NCBI RefSeq assembly: GCF_011089895.1
Contig: NZ_JAANAT010000002.1
Location: 797,522 to 861,521, forward strand
Direction: 5' to 3'
Length of the DNA: 64,000 nucleotides
Origin: Mucilaginibacter inviolabilis
GTDB lineage: Bacteria > Bacteroidota > Bacteroidia > Sphingobacteriales > Sphingobacteriaceae
A model generated the notes under the pieces. It was not told the origin of the DNA. It ran no database searches and saw only the letters and a list, made by a program, of their open reading frames with translations. A program made the position numbers and the translations under genes. Positions 37,359 to 46,243 of the stretch are shown piece after piece. Numbering within the stretch: the stretch's first letter is position 1; each line of letters opens with the position of its first letter.

Positions 37359-38234
37359 TTACTTAGCCAGGTAAAATTTCTCCCAGAAATCAGTTGATTT
37401 GGCCATTTCGCTGCGGCCGCTTTCGCCTCCTCCGGCACCCATTCCACCGCCGCGACCGCCTCTGCCGCCACGACCGCCACCACCCATTCCGCCGCCGCCG
37501 CCACCACGACCGCCTCTGCCGCCACCACCTCCGCCAAAACCGCCGCTCTGATGATCTGGGTTTTCGGCACCATCGCCTTTGGCTCGTTGCAGTCCGTTTA
37601 TTTTAAAATTAAACGCCCATTCGTTTTTGGCGATGTCCTCCGCATGAAAAAATTGCAAAGGTACAGCTACTTCGTAGATCAGGTTACCTTCGGCGTCATA
37701 GTCGATAGCTGCTTTAATGCCATAGGTATTTGATGTGGTTATCATATCGCCTTCAATATCTTTAAAGCCAACCACTTTTATATTACGCAGTTTGGTTACA
37801 CGCTCACGCATCAACTCGTCACGATCTTCCTGGGTAATATCGCCGCCGGGGTTATCGCGTTTACCAAAGGTTGGTGGTGTTCCCGGATCGGCCAATGGAA
37901 AAGTAAGGGAAAAGCTTTCCTTTTTTTTGCCTTTGGTATCAACACTCAGGGTAATACCTGCGTTTAAAGTCCGGATCTGGTCCATGCGATCGCTGATGCG
38001 TATAGCAGCATAAAGCAAGGTTTGATCATTAGCGAGTGTATAACTGATCTTTTTTTCGTCGTTAAAATAACGCAAGCTATCGCCCCAGTCTTTAAGGTTA
38101 CCATCAATAGTAATAGGGCCGGATGGAGCCTTCAATGTCGATTGTGCGTTTTTTACAGTTTGTGCGTGCGTTATACCGGCAGTTAGCAACTGAGCGGTGC
38201 AGGCTAAAATAAAACAGGGGACAATTTTTTTCAT
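37359..38234 (-). CDS. Secreted Gly/Arg-rich protein with CBM9-like domain
   Basis: A 291-residue protein with signal peptide (cleavage after THAQ, about residue 25). Residues about 40-215 resemble a carbohydrate-binding CBM9-like fold (ITIDGNLKDWGDSLRYFND, LYAAIRISD). Residues about 225-275 are almost pure Gly and Arg in RGG-like runs (GGGRGGRGGGGGGMGGGG), then a short tail with MAKSTDFWEKFYLAK. The glycine codons make this the most GC-rich stretch in the window. Function unknown. Confidence 0.8.
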   Translation of the reverse strand: MKKIVPCFILACTAQLLTAGITHAQTVKNAQSTLKAPSGPITIDGNLKDWGDSLRYFNDEKKISYTLANDQTLLYAAIRISDRMDQIRTLNAGITLSVDTKGKKKESFSLTFPLADPGTPPTFGKRDNPGGDITQEDRDELMRERVTKLRNIKVVGFKDIEGDMITTSNTYGIKAAIDYDAEGNLIYEVAVPLQFFHAEDIAKNEWAFNFKINGLQRAKGDGAENPDHQSGGFGGGGGGRGGRGGGGGGMGGGGRGGRGGRGGGMGAGGGESGRSEMAKSTDFWEKFYLAK

Positions 38235-38332
38235 AAAATCGGGGAGGTTAGGATTTTTGATCAGCGCGATATTGTAACATGATTTTTAAGCCCATAAAAC
38301 ACAATTTTAACACTTTTATTATTGTTTTTAAG

Positions 38333-38340
38333 TAAATTTG
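38333..38340 (+). promoter_or_regulatory. -7 element just before clpS
   Basis: TAAATTTG matches TAnnTTTG and ends 9 bp before the clpS ATG at 38350, predicting a leader of only about 5 nt. The -33 region is T-rich without a clean TTTG. Confidence 0.4.
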
Positions 38341-38349
38341 TAGTTACGT

Positions 38350-38631
38350 ATGCCAACCGAAACACAGGAAGAAACACTTACTCTCGAAGAGATACTGGCA
38401 GGACTTAAAGAAGTTCACCGCCTGATATTATGGAATGATGATTTTAACACTTTTGATCACGTGATCCATTGTATGATGAAATATCTTGATTACTCCGAAA
38501 CACAAGCCGAAAAGATAGCCTGGAAAGTACACAACGAGGGCAAATGTGCTGTATTGGAAGGCTCATTTACCGAGATGGAGATCTACCGCAAAATATTGCA
38601 GCAGGAAGGGCTTACCGTAAGTGTAGAGTAA
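38350..38631 (+). CDS. clpS: ATP-dependent Clp protease adaptor ClpS
   Basis: A 93-residue ClpS, the adaptor that hands N-degron substrates to ClpAP/ClpCP. The core LILWNDDFNTFDHVIHCMMKYL holds the substrate-binding Asn-Asp pair, followed by AEKIAWKVHNEGKCAVLEGSFTEME. Complete length. clpC at 47.9 kb is the probable partner ATPase. Confidence 0.94.
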   Translation: MPTETQEETLTLEEILAGLKEVHRLILWNDDFNTFDHVIHCMMKYLDYSETQAEKIAWKVHNEGKCAVLEGSFTEMEIYRKILQQEGLTVSVE

Positions 38632-38744
38632 GGCGCCTAGCGCCCTGAAGGGGGAACTTTTTGATTTTGGATGTTCGCGATTAGAGAATTATTATTCTGT
38701 TCATTCTTTAATTCTGAAAATCCTGATTCAGACAACTTATAATT

Positions 38745-39305
38745 ATGATAAAAAAAATATCAATTTTTCCCGCTCTTATTCTGGTGATGATTTGTTTTGC
38801 AAGTAGCAGCTCATGCGCGCAAAGCAAAAACCTTAAATTGGTTTTCATTCGGCATGCTGAGAAACCTGACGACGGCGATAACCTGTCATGTGCCGGTTTG
38901 AACCGGGCGCTAAAATTACCAACAGTTTTAAAAGCAAAATTCGGCCTGCCGGATCGTGTTTATGTGCCTGCCCTGCACCTGGGTAAATCAACTCCAAGGG
39001 CGCGTATGTTTCAAACTATTTCGCCTTTTGCTATTAAATATAATTTAACCATTAACAGCACTTTTGAAGAAGAGGATACCAAAGATATAGCCGAAGAACT
39101 GGCTAGCCGGAAAGGTACCCTACTTGTAGTTTGGGAACATAACGAGATCAGAGCCATCCTAAAAGCACTCGGCGTAAAGGTTAAAGACCTGCAATGGCCC
39201 GATAACGATTATGACACTATTTGGGTAGTAACCTTTAAAAATGATAAACCAGTTTTAACTGTTGACAAAGAAGGCATAAAACCGGCAGCTGCCTGTAGCT
39301 TTTAG
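38745..39305 (+). CDS. Secreted histidine phosphatase family protein
   Basis: A 186-residue protein with an N-terminal signal or lipoprotein segment (ALILVMICFASSSSC, cysteine 24 a possible lipidation site). It has the phosphohistidine motif FIRHAEKPDD and the second catalytic histidine in VWEHNEIRAI, the two key histidines of the branch. Substrate unknown; small secreted members act on phosphosugars or other small phosphates. Family assignment is firm, substrate is not. Confidence 0.87.
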   Translation: MIKKISIFPALILVMICFASSSSCAQSKNLKLVFIRHAEKPDDGDNLSCAGLNRALKLPTVLKAKFGLPDRVYVPALHLGKSTPRARMFQTISPFAIKYNLTINSTFEEEDTKDIAEELASRKGTLLVVWEHNEIRAILKALGVKVKDLQWPDNDYDTIWVVTFKNDKPVLTVDKEGIKPAAACSF

Positions 39306-39323
39306 AATAAAAGAGGGCTGTCA

Positions 39324-39392
39324 GTCATTCTGAACTTGTCGAAGGATCGCGCGTACAGGCCTGCTCTCCATGCTTCGACGGTTCAGCATGAC
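39324..39392. repeat. Dispersed repeat, family C copy 1
   Basis: GTCATTCTGAACTTGTCGAA at 39324-39343 pairs with a right arm ending CGGTTCAGCATGAC at 39392. The GTCAT-CTGAAC / GTTCAG-ATGAC words recur at 45.3, 53.7 and 54.7 kb. Confidence 0.75.
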
Positions 39393-39412
39393 AATTCCAG
39401 AAATAATATTCC

Positions 39413-39452
39413 AACAAAAAAGGTGCACCAGTTATGGCGCACCTTTTTTGTT
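39413..39452. terminator. Bidirectional terminator between the phosphatase gene and ilvE
   Basis: Arms AACAAAAAAGGTGC (39413-39426) and GCACCTTTTTTGTT (39439-39452) form a perfect 14-bp stem with A- and T-runs at both ends, suiting convergent genes. Confidence 0.88.
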
Positions 39453-39470
39453 ATGCGGTGGATACTATGA

Positions 39471-40538
39471 TTAACCTACCAGGTAATTCCAACCGTAAGT
39501 ATCAGGAGCATTACCATATTTAATAGCATCAAGCGTTGCTAAAACTTTTTGAGAAAACTCACGTGTTTTTGGATCGCTCAGGAAATACTCTTCGCCATCA
39601 ACACTTATGGAACCTACCGAAGCTATAGTAGCTGCAGTACCGGCACCAAAAGCATCAGTCAATTTGCCGTTTTTAGCTCCTTCAATAATTTCGGCTACAG
39701 AAACTTTGCGGGTTTCAACCGGGATGCCCCATTCTTTAGCTAAAGCGATCACTGTATCACGGGTTACGCCATCTAATATGGTATCCTTTGCTTCGGCAGT
39801 GATCAGTACGCCGTCCAACAGGAACATGGCGTTTGCCGCACCCATTTCTTCAATGTATTTATGCTCTTTAGCATCCGTCCAGATCAATTGATCAAAACCT
39901 TCTTCGGCTGCTTTACGGGCTGGTAACATAGCGCTGCCATAATTGCCGGCTGCCTTTGCATAGCCCATACCGCCTTCGGCAGCGCGGGTATAGTGTGTTT
40001 CAATTTTAACACGTAGTGTTTTGGAGAAATATGGTCCAACGGGGCCAGCAATTACCATATACTTATAGGTAGCAGATGGTGTTACGCCCAGGAACGGATC
40101 GGTAGCGAACATGAACGGGCGGATGTATAAAGCGTGGTTAGCTTTAGCAGGAACCCACTCGCGGTCGATATCAACCACAGCGGCCATACTTTGTAAAAAT
40201 ATTTCTTCTGGTAGTGTCGGCATGCACAAACGCTCTGCCGATTTGTTGAAGCGGATGGCGTTTTTGTCCGGACGGAAAATAGTTACTTTTCCATCGGCAT
40301 GTTTGTAGGCTTTTAATCCTTCAAAAAATGCCTGTCCGTAATGCAGTGCAGAAATAGCAGGACTAACCCCAATTTCGCCGTACGGAATGACCTGCAGGTT
40401 CTTCCATTCACCATCAGCATAATCGGCCACAAACATGTGGTCAGAAAATGTTTTTCCGAATGGTAAGTTGTCAAAATCCGTTTCAGCTAAACGGGAATGT
40501 GCGGTTTTGGTGATCTTGATGTCCAGCGTCTCAGTCAT
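39471..40538 (-). CDS. ilvE: Branched-chain amino acid aminotransferase
   Basis: A 355-residue PLP enzyme, last step of valine, leucine and isoleucine synthesis. Class IV aminotransferase motifs include ALHYGQAFFEGLKAYK, the lysine region GGMGYAKAAGNYGSAMLPARKA, YIEEMGAANAMFLLDG and FGAGTAATIASVGSI. Complete. It stands alone; the 40539-40802 gap upstream holds two tiny AAGCG-N4-CGCTT palindromes (40700 and 40730). Confidence 0.95.
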   Translation of the reverse strand: MTETLDIKITKTAHSRLAETDFDNLPFGKTFSDHMFVADYADGEWKNLQVIPYGEIGVSPAISALHYGQAFFEGLKAYKHADGKVTIFRPDKNAIRFNKSAERLCMPTLPEEIFLQSMAAVVDIDREWVPAKANHALYIRPFMFATDPFLGVTPSATYKYMVIAGPVGPYFSKTLRVKIETHYTRAAEGGMGYAKAAGNYGSAMLPARKAAEEGFDQLIWTDAKEHKYIEEMGAANAMFLLDGVLITAEAKDTILDGVTRDTVIALAKEWGIPVETRKVSVAEIIEGAKNGKLTDAFGAGTAATIASVGSISVDGEEYFLSDPKTREFSQKVLATLDAIKYGNAPDTYGWNYLVG

Positions 40539-40802
40539 GGCCTTATGTGTTTATAATTTAGAAAATGGCAAGTTAGGAATTTTTTTATGGAATCGGGATA
40601 AGGAATTGATAGTTAGGCCAATTTTGGGGGATTGTTGCATATTATGACAGGAAATTAACGGAGGAGTTAAGTATGTACTTTAATGAAGTGCGCCTATTTA
40701 AGCGTCTACGCTTCACCTCGATAAAGTTCAAGCGTGAGCGCTTAACCTGGCAAAAAGACTCGGTAGTAGTTTATTTGTTAGAAAGGACATCCCCAATACT
40801 TT

Positions 40803-41342
40803 TTAAAAATTCACTTTCTCTTTTGAAAGTTTTTGATCATCTATTACGTCATAACCGAAAAAGCCTTTATTTAGAATTACCGTAACAGTGTTGGCGCCTT
40901 CAATAACAGTACCGCAAGGGAAAAAAAGTTGTTTGTCGAGCTCCTGATATCTTACCTCTGTATAAGGTTCTCCGCAACTATTCCTGCTCTTGGCTAAATG
41001 GCCGGTTCCTGTAACCATTAAGGTTGCAGAAATATGGTATGTTTTTGCACCATAAAAATTTAAGGCCATAAATAGGTAGGCCACAATGCCCCCATATGTA
41101 AATATATTAAACGCTATTTGATATATAATTCTGTCACTTTTAAGATAACCAGGTAGCATTTTTAAAAGAAACGGAGTAATAAATAGCCCTGTTAGTATCC
41201 AAATGAATAAAGGGATGCTGAATGGGATAAAGGTTTTTCGGTATATGTTAATTTCTAAAACTGACAGATACAATCCTGTAAAGAATAATAATGTAAAAAA
41301 GGTATTTTTAGGAGTAATGTCTAAAGACCGAAAAATTGACAT
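40803..41342 (-). CDS. Small integral membrane protein, unknown
   Basis: A 179-residue protein with three hydrophobic helices in the first 100 residues (TFFTLLFFTGLYLSVLEI, FIPFSIPLFIWILTGLFI, IAFNIFTYGGIVAYLFMAL) and a soluble C-terminal domain with two cysteines (SCGEP, FFPCG). I do not recognise a family. Codon use looks like its neighbours. No neighbouring gene explains it. Confidence 0.6.
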   Translation of the reverse strand: MSIFRSLDITPKNTFFTLLFFTGLYLSVLEINIYRKTFIPFSIPLFIWILTGLFITPFLLKMLPGYLKSDRIIYQIAFNIFTYGGIVAYLFMALNFYGAKTYHISATLMVTGTGHLAKSRNSCGEPYTEVRYQELDKQLFFPCGTVIEGANTVTVILNKGFFGYDVIDDQKLSKEKVNF

Positions 41343-41500
41343 GATTTCTATTGTCTATGAATGAATGCGCATTACAAGGTAATGAGGAATCTTTATATTA
41401 TTAAAGAGCGGGTAATGATTGACAAGTTAGCTAATAACAAAAGTAGTCAATGTTCCATTTTGTTTCATTTTCAATTTGGAACGAAGCGGGGCTAGAAAAG

Positions 41501-41532
41501 CGCGTCATTGTAAGGCACGAAGCAATGACGCG
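41501..41532. repeat. Dispersed palindrome, family A copy 3 (short)
   Basis: CGCGTCATTG (41501-41510) and its exact complement (41523-41532) separated by 12 nt containing the family word GCACGAAG. Confidence 0.7.
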
Positions 41533-41573
41533 ATGGTATTATAGGAGGCGTTTAATCTTATTACTGCCAAATT

Positions 41574-42341
41574 TTATTCAAGCCGCTTTACTACATGATC
41601 AAGGTTGTCCACCACTATATTGAAAATTATCTTATTGTCTGGAAACAAGTCTTGCATATCTTTTCTTAATTGAATAAATGGTGCTAAGGCAGTTGGATTA
41701 GTTGTCACTGCGATATCACACGGAATGGAAAGTTCATAATTTTTGCCAACCTTTTTAGCATAAACATACTTTGTAACCGCATCGTCGAAAAATGTCGTTT
41801 TCCTAAGTGCATCTGCCAGTTTATCAACCTCACTTTCGGTGATATTACTTTTATCAAACGCAACCTCATGTTTCATAGTGCCATAAGTTTTGCTGTCTGC
41901 CCCGGCGCCCGGTGAGCTGTATGAAAAATAGGCGATTCCGAAAACCGGAATAATTGTTATGAGTAAGCCAACGAGCGAAACACCTATAGTTCTCCACCAG
42001 TTAAATATGGGCCCGCCAGTGCTTATATGAGCGTTTATATCACTTCCTTGATAACGCTTAACTAATGAGTATGCAATTGCTGTATAGATTATCGGGATAA
42101 TCTGGCGGGGGATCTTCTCGGCATTAGGAATTAAAAATACACCACCAAAAATTACGATAGTTGCCAGGATGGCAAAGATCCAGGTGTTTCTTGCCTCCGT
42201 TTTTTTATTAAAAGCCTTAAAGTTTTCTGCTATTAAATACCCCCCGGCTAATGGGCCTCCAATAAATGTTCCGGCCCAAATGGCGCGTTCATTGTAAATT
42301 TTAGAAGTTTGGGTAATAGGTATTGAAGGTTCAGGTATCAT
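41574..42341 (-). CDS. Membrane protein with soluble C-terminal domain, unknown
   Basis: A 255-residue protein with an N-terminal GTFIGGPLAGGYLIAENFKAF segment, about four transmembrane helices (for example WIFAILATIVIFGGVFLIP, TIGVSLVGLLITIIPVFGIAYF) and a soluble C-terminal domain of about 100 residues. I do not recognise a family. It shares strand with the 179-residue membrane protein and with ettA, but the gaps on both sides are over 100 bp and contain repeats. Confidence 0.6.
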   Translation of the reverse strand: MIPEPSIPITQTSKIYNERAIWAGTFIGGPLAGGYLIAENFKAFNKKTEARNTWIFAILATIVIFGGVFLIPNAEKIPRQIIPIIYTAIAYSLVKRYQGSDINAHISTGGPIFNWWRTIGVSLVGLLITIIPVFGIAYFSYSSPGAGADSKTYGTMKHEVAFDKSNITESEVDKLADALRKTTFFDDAVTKYVYAKKVGKNYELSIPCDIAVTTNPTALAPFIQLRKDMQDLFPDNKIIFNIVVDNLDHVVKRLE

Positions 42342-42377
42342 TAGTTTATAGGGTATAAGGGCTAGATAAATGGAAAG

Positions 42378-42412
42378 AAGACTTACGAAGTTTTCAAAAC
42401 TTCGTAAGTCTT
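42378..42412. repeat. Dispersed perfect palindrome, family B copy 1
   Basis: AAGACTTACGAAGTTTT, one C, then the exact 17-bp complement. Copies at 50579 and 53657 share the same 16-base arm. Confidence 0.9.
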
Positions 42413-42453
42413 ACATCGCAATGATTCGATGGGTTATTAGAAGATCGGGGCTC

Positions 42454-44136
42454 TTACACCGTCAACTTCTTATACTTGATCCTCTTCGGCGCCACATCAC
42501 CCAGGCGTTTTTTGCGGTTCTCTTCATAGTCGGAGTAATTTCCTTCAAAGAAATAAACCTGAGAGTTACCTTCAAAGGCCAGGATGTGGGTACAGATACG
42601 ATCCAGGAACCAGCGGTCGTGACTAATCACTACGGCGCAGCCGCCAAAGTTTTCCAGTGCTTCTTCCAACGCACGTAGGGTATTTACGTCGATATCGTTG
42701 GTGGGCTCATCCAGCAGCAATACGTTCGACCCTTTTTTGAGGGTGATGGAAAGGTGCACCCGGTTACGCTCACCACCGGATAACACGCCAACTTTCTTTT
42801 GCTGATCGGCGCCGTTAAAGTTGAATTTGGATACGTAGGCTCTCGAGTTCAGAGGTTTGTTGCCAACCATAATAGTTTCCAGGCCGCCGGTTACATTTTC
42901 CCAAACAGATTTGTTAGGGTCAAGGTCGTCATGCATCTGGTCCACATAGCCTAAAGCCACGGTTTCACCCACGCGGAATGTACCGGCATCTGGCTGATCC
43001 TGCCCAGTGATCAAACGGAACAACGTGGTTTTACCCGCGCCGTTTGGCCCGATGATACCTACGATGCCTGCCGGCGGTAGGGAGAAGCTCAGGTTATCAA
43101 ACAATAATTTATCGCCATATGATTTACTTACACCATTGGCTTCTATTACCACGTTACCCAAACGAGGTCCCGGTGGAATGAATAGCTCCAGCTTTTCTTC
43201 GCGCTCCTTGGTTTCTTCCGATGCCAGTTTTTCATAGTTGCCTAAACGGGCTTTTGATTTGGCGTGACGGCCTTTCGGACCCATGCGTACCCATTCCAGC
43301 TCACGTTCCAAAGTTTTCTGACGCTTGCTTTCGCTTTTTTCTTCCTGCGCCAGGCGTTTGGCCTTTTGGTCGAGCCATGAAGAATAGTTGCCTTTCCATG
43401 GGATACCTTCACCACGATCAAGCTCCAGGATCCATCCGGCTACATTATCCAGGAAGTAACGATCGTGCGTTACCGCAATCACGGTACCTTTATATTGTTG
43501 TAAATGCTGCTCCAGCCAATCTATCGACTCGGCATCCAGGTGGTTGGTAGGCTCATCCAATAATAAAACATCGGGTTCTTTTAGCAAGAGACGGCAAAGG
43601 GCCACACGGCGACGTTCACCACCGGATAGTACCGAAATTTTGGTGTCGGGCTCCGGGCAACGCAGGGCGTCCATAGCACGTTCCAGTTTGGTATCCAGTT
43701 CCCAGGCGTTCACGGCATCTATCTTATCCTGCAGTTCGCCCTGGCGGGCCATCAGCTTATCCATTTTATCGGCGTCGCTGTAATATTCTTCCAGACCAAA
43801 TTTCTCGTTAATCTCTTCGTACTCCTTTAATAAGGCAGTAGTTTCGGCAACGCCTTCTTCTACCACTTCGCGTACGGTTTTTTCAGGATCAAGCTCAGGT
43901 TCCTGGCTCAGGTAACCTACAGTATATCCCGGCGAAAAAACAACTTCGCCTATATTGGTTTTATCAATGCCTGCTATAATTTTTAATAAGGACGATTTAC
44001 CCGAACCGTTTAAACCGATAACGCCAATTTTGGCACCATAGAAAAACGAGAGGTAAATGTTTTTTAAAACTGTTTTTTGCGGAGGGTAGATCTTACTAAC
44101 CCCTGCCATTGAAAATATGATCTTTTCGTCTGCCAT
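42454..44136 (-). CDS. ettA: ABC-F translation factor EttA
   Basis: A 560-residue energy-dependent translational throttle. Two ABC domains in tandem carry Walker A GLNGSGKS (about 36-43) and GPNGAGKT (about 355), two LSGGE signatures and two DEPTN Walker B ends, with no membrane segments. The tail ends LGDVAPKRIKYKKLTV. EttA regulates entry into elongation according to ATP level. The upstream promoter region and first codons (44127-44208) are repeated near 47.4 kb in front of the histidine kinase. Confidence 0.94.
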   Translation of the reverse strand: MADEKIIFSMAGVSKIYPPQKTVLKNIYLSFFYGAKIGVIGLNGSGKSSLLKIIAGIDKTNIGEVVFSPGYTVGYLSQEPELDPEKTVREVVEEGVAETTALLKEYEEINEKFGLEEYYSDADKMDKLMARQGELQDKIDAVNAWELDTKLERAMDALRCPEPDTKISVLSGGERRRVALCRLLLKEPDVLLLDEPTNHLDAESIDWLEQHLQQYKGTVIAVTHDRYFLDNVAGWILELDRGEGIPWKGNYSSWLDQKAKRLAQEEKSESKRQKTLERELEWVRMGPKGRHAKSKARLGNYEKLASEETKEREEKLELFIPPGPRLGNVVIEANGVSKSYGDKLLFDNLSFSLPPAGIVGIIGPNGAGKTTLFRLITGQDQPDAGTFRVGETVALGYVDQMHDDLDPNKSVWENVTGGLETIMVGNKPLNSRAYVSKFNFNGADQQKKVGVLSGGERNRVHLSITLKKGSNVLLLDEPTNDIDVNTLRALEEALENFGGCAVVISHDRWFLDRICTHILAFEGNSQVYFFEGNYSDYEENRKKRLGDVAPKRIKYKKLTV

Positions 44137-44208
44137 AAAATTGATTAAAAAAGAAATTCAAATATGGTTAAAATTGGCGGATTACCCGAAAAAAGGCAGT
44201 GTATATAA
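44127..44208 (-). repeat. ettA promoter region, copy 1 of a duplicated segment
   Basis: Read on the minus strand, this stretch runs from ATATACACTGCC through CCAATTTTAACCATATTTG to the ettA start ATGGCAGACGAA. A near-identical segment lies at 47351-47427, with the same order and spacing. CATATTTG matches the -7 consensus at seven of eight positions. Confidence 0.85.
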
Positions 44209-44501
44209 ATATTTTTATAAGGCTTATCCGGCAGCGGATGTGTTGTATCGGAAACTTTAGCTGAATATTTCGCAAAAGCAAAAATCAATTCAATACCGCC
44301 TATTGACGATTCGGCAGTCGTTTTTGCTGCTTCGCTCAGAAAGTCATCTCAAGGCGTTTTTTTGCCGATAGTTTTGCGCTATCAAAAGTTTAACAAATAA
44401 CATAGAAAATGAAGAAAACAAGCGCAATGACATTGACGGACTTAGGGTTTGGAGCAGTTGCTAATGATGAGAGAAAAAGATTTGAACTACGGGGGAATAT
44501 A

Positions 44502-45188
44502 TTGAAAACACTATTCGCTCTTTTTCTTTGGGTGATATCTACGCTAAGCGTTTCCGCCCAAAAATCGGCTGTATTGGATGCCTTTTCCAAACATGGTATT
44601 GATGCCGGTATACTTGATCCTAACTATCTTCAGCAACCGGAAGACTTTGCTTACGACCTTAGGCAGACAACCATAGCCGGAGGTAAAGAAACAGTAATAG
44701 AGGCTAAATTTGATCCTGCTGGTCCTAAGGATGAACAGTGGACGGTAGTTGCTGTCAATGGAAAATCTCCTTCCAAATCAGACATTAATTCCTTCCGGAA
44801 AAATCAAAGTAAGCCGGCAGAATCAAACCAGGCAGATATCGCAAGTTACAGGGTTGAAAAAGAATCGTCAGATTACCTGGTGGTTAGTTATAAGCCTGAT
44901 GCCGCTTCTATTCCAAGGGATGCTACCTTTATGAAGGATTGCCGATCATACATGACCATCAATCTCAAAAACAAAGCGCTGGAACAGGTACAAGTGCTCA
45001 ATGAAAAACCGGTAAAAATTAAAATCCTTAATGCCGAAAAATTTGATGTGGTTACAAAATACAGCTGGAATGGACAGGCGAAGCGTTATTTTGCTATGAA
45101 TCAAAACCTCAATATCCTGGCTAAATTTCTGGGACAAACAGTTACCGTACAAACAACTTCAGAATACTCAGGCTACACCAAAAAATAA
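44502..45188 (+). CDS. Secreted protein, unknown function
   Basis: The frame is open from an ATG at 44409, but a TTG at 44502 preceded by GGGGGAAT gives a clean signal peptide (LKTLFALFLWVISTLSVSAQ) and 228 residues; I favour that start. An upstream -7 candidate, TAGTTTTG at 44369-44376, fits either start. The mature protein is Lys/Ser-rich with no recognised domain. It stands alone between ettA and the two-component system. Confidence 0.6.
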   Translation: MKTLFALFLWVISTLSVSAQKSAVLDAFSKHGIDAGILDPNYLQQPEDFAYDLRQTTIAGGKETVIEAKFDPAGPKDEQWTVVAVNGKSPSKSDINSFRKNQSKPAESNQADIASYRVEKESSDYLVVSYKPDAASIPRDATFMKDCRSYMTINLKNKALEQVQVLNEKPVKIKILNAEKFDVVTKYSWNGQAKRYFAMNQNLNILAKFLGQTVTVQTTSEYSGYTKK

Positions 45189-45316
45189 CCGGTGGACCTG
45201 GTTTATTGGAAAATTAGAAATTAATATGACCACTCTTTGGGGTTTCTGACATACAGGAGCCCCTTTGGTGTTTTAATCTTCCCGCAACAGAGGAAAGAAG
45301 ATAGAAAAAGAGTTTT

Positions 45317-45392
45317 GTCATGCTGAACGGAGTGAAGCATCTATTATGGGACTTTTCTATCGCAGAGTAGATCCTTCGTTCCTCAGGATGAC
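45317..45392. repeat. Dispersed repeat, family C copy 2
   Basis: GTCATGCTGAACGGAGTGAA at the left pairs loosely with a right arm ending CTCAGGATGAC. It occupies much of the 45189-45475 gap, where I see no gene. Confidence 0.65.
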
Positions 45393-45475
45393 AAAAAATA
45401 AAAGAGAGTTCCCTTTTTCACTGTAATCGTAACGACGTCGGTCGGGGCGAGTCGATACTGCATTGAACTTCCTGA

Positions 45476-46243
45476 TCAGTAATCCAACCATGTTTTAAAT
45501 AGGGGGGCTTTTGTTCTGCTTACTATAATATCCTCATCCGAATAGTTTTTTACTTTGAGTTTTAACTTGCCATTGAAAAAATTATGAACCTTTTCAATGG
45601 AATTAGCATGCAGGATATACTGGCGGTTTACCCTGAAAAAATTTTTAGGCTCCAGTTCCTGTTCCAGTGTTTCCAGTGTTTGTGGCACCACTATCTTTTC
45701 TCCATTAAATAAGTTGGCACAAGTAATGTTTAGGTGCGAATGGAAGAAGGCAATATCCTCCATATTGATTTTTCTATAACCATCGCGGTATGGCAGAAAG
45801 AAACGTGTCCGGTATGCTTTCGGCTGCATTTGCCTGATCAGTTCTTCGATCAGGGGAGATTGCTGGTAAGAACGCTGTAAAGTGTTTTCAAATTTGGTGA
45901 TGGCAGCTTCCAGCTCATCTTTTTCAACAGGCTTCAGCAGGTAATCTATGCTATTGTATTTAAAGGCCTGCACTGCGTATTCATCATAAGCAGTTGTGAA
46001 AACTACAGGACATTTTACATCAGTCAGGTTAAAGATCTCGAAACTTACACCATCGGCCAGGCGAATATCCATGAGGATCAGGTCGGGGTTCTCGTTTATG
46101 GCAAGCCAGTCTACCGTTTTTTTAACGCTGGTTAAAACAGCAAGGATCTCCGTGTTCGGCCTGATGCTAAGCATCAGGCGCTGTATCCGGTCGGCATTAA
46201 GTTGTTCATCTTCCAGGATCAGTATTTTCTTTACACCGTTCAT
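45476..46243 (-). CDS. LytTR family response regulator
   Basis: A 255-residue response regulator. The receiver domain has the acidic DEQ pair near the N-terminus, phospho-acceptor Asp in PDLILMDIRLADG and the conserved Lys in YLLKPVEKDE. The C-terminal LytTR DNA-binding domain carries FFLPYRDGYRKINMEDIAFF and NFFRVNRQYILHANSIEKV. Its ATG overlaps the kinase stop (ATGA), so the pair is coupled. Target genes unknown. Confidence 0.93.
   Translation of the reverse strand: MNGVKKILILEDEQLNADRIQRLMLSIRPNTEILAVLTSVKKTVDWLAINENPDLILMDIRLADGVSFEIFNLTDVKCPVVFTTAYDEYAVQAFKYNSIDYLLKPVEKDELEAAITKFENTLQRSYQQSPLIEELIRQMQPKAYRTRFFLPYRDGYRKINMEDIAFFHSHLNITCANLFNGEKIVVPQTLETLEQELEPKNFFRVNRQYILHANSIEKVHNFFNGKLKLKVKNYSDEDIIVSRTKAPLFKTWLDY

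Noticed and set aside
40673..40885. Open frame on the plus strand before the 179-residue membrane protein
   Set aside because: It runs antisense into the C-terminal end of a clear membrane-protein gene and its composition follows that gene's reverse strand. The two small AAGCG-N4-CGCTT palindromes in it are not enough to support a gene.
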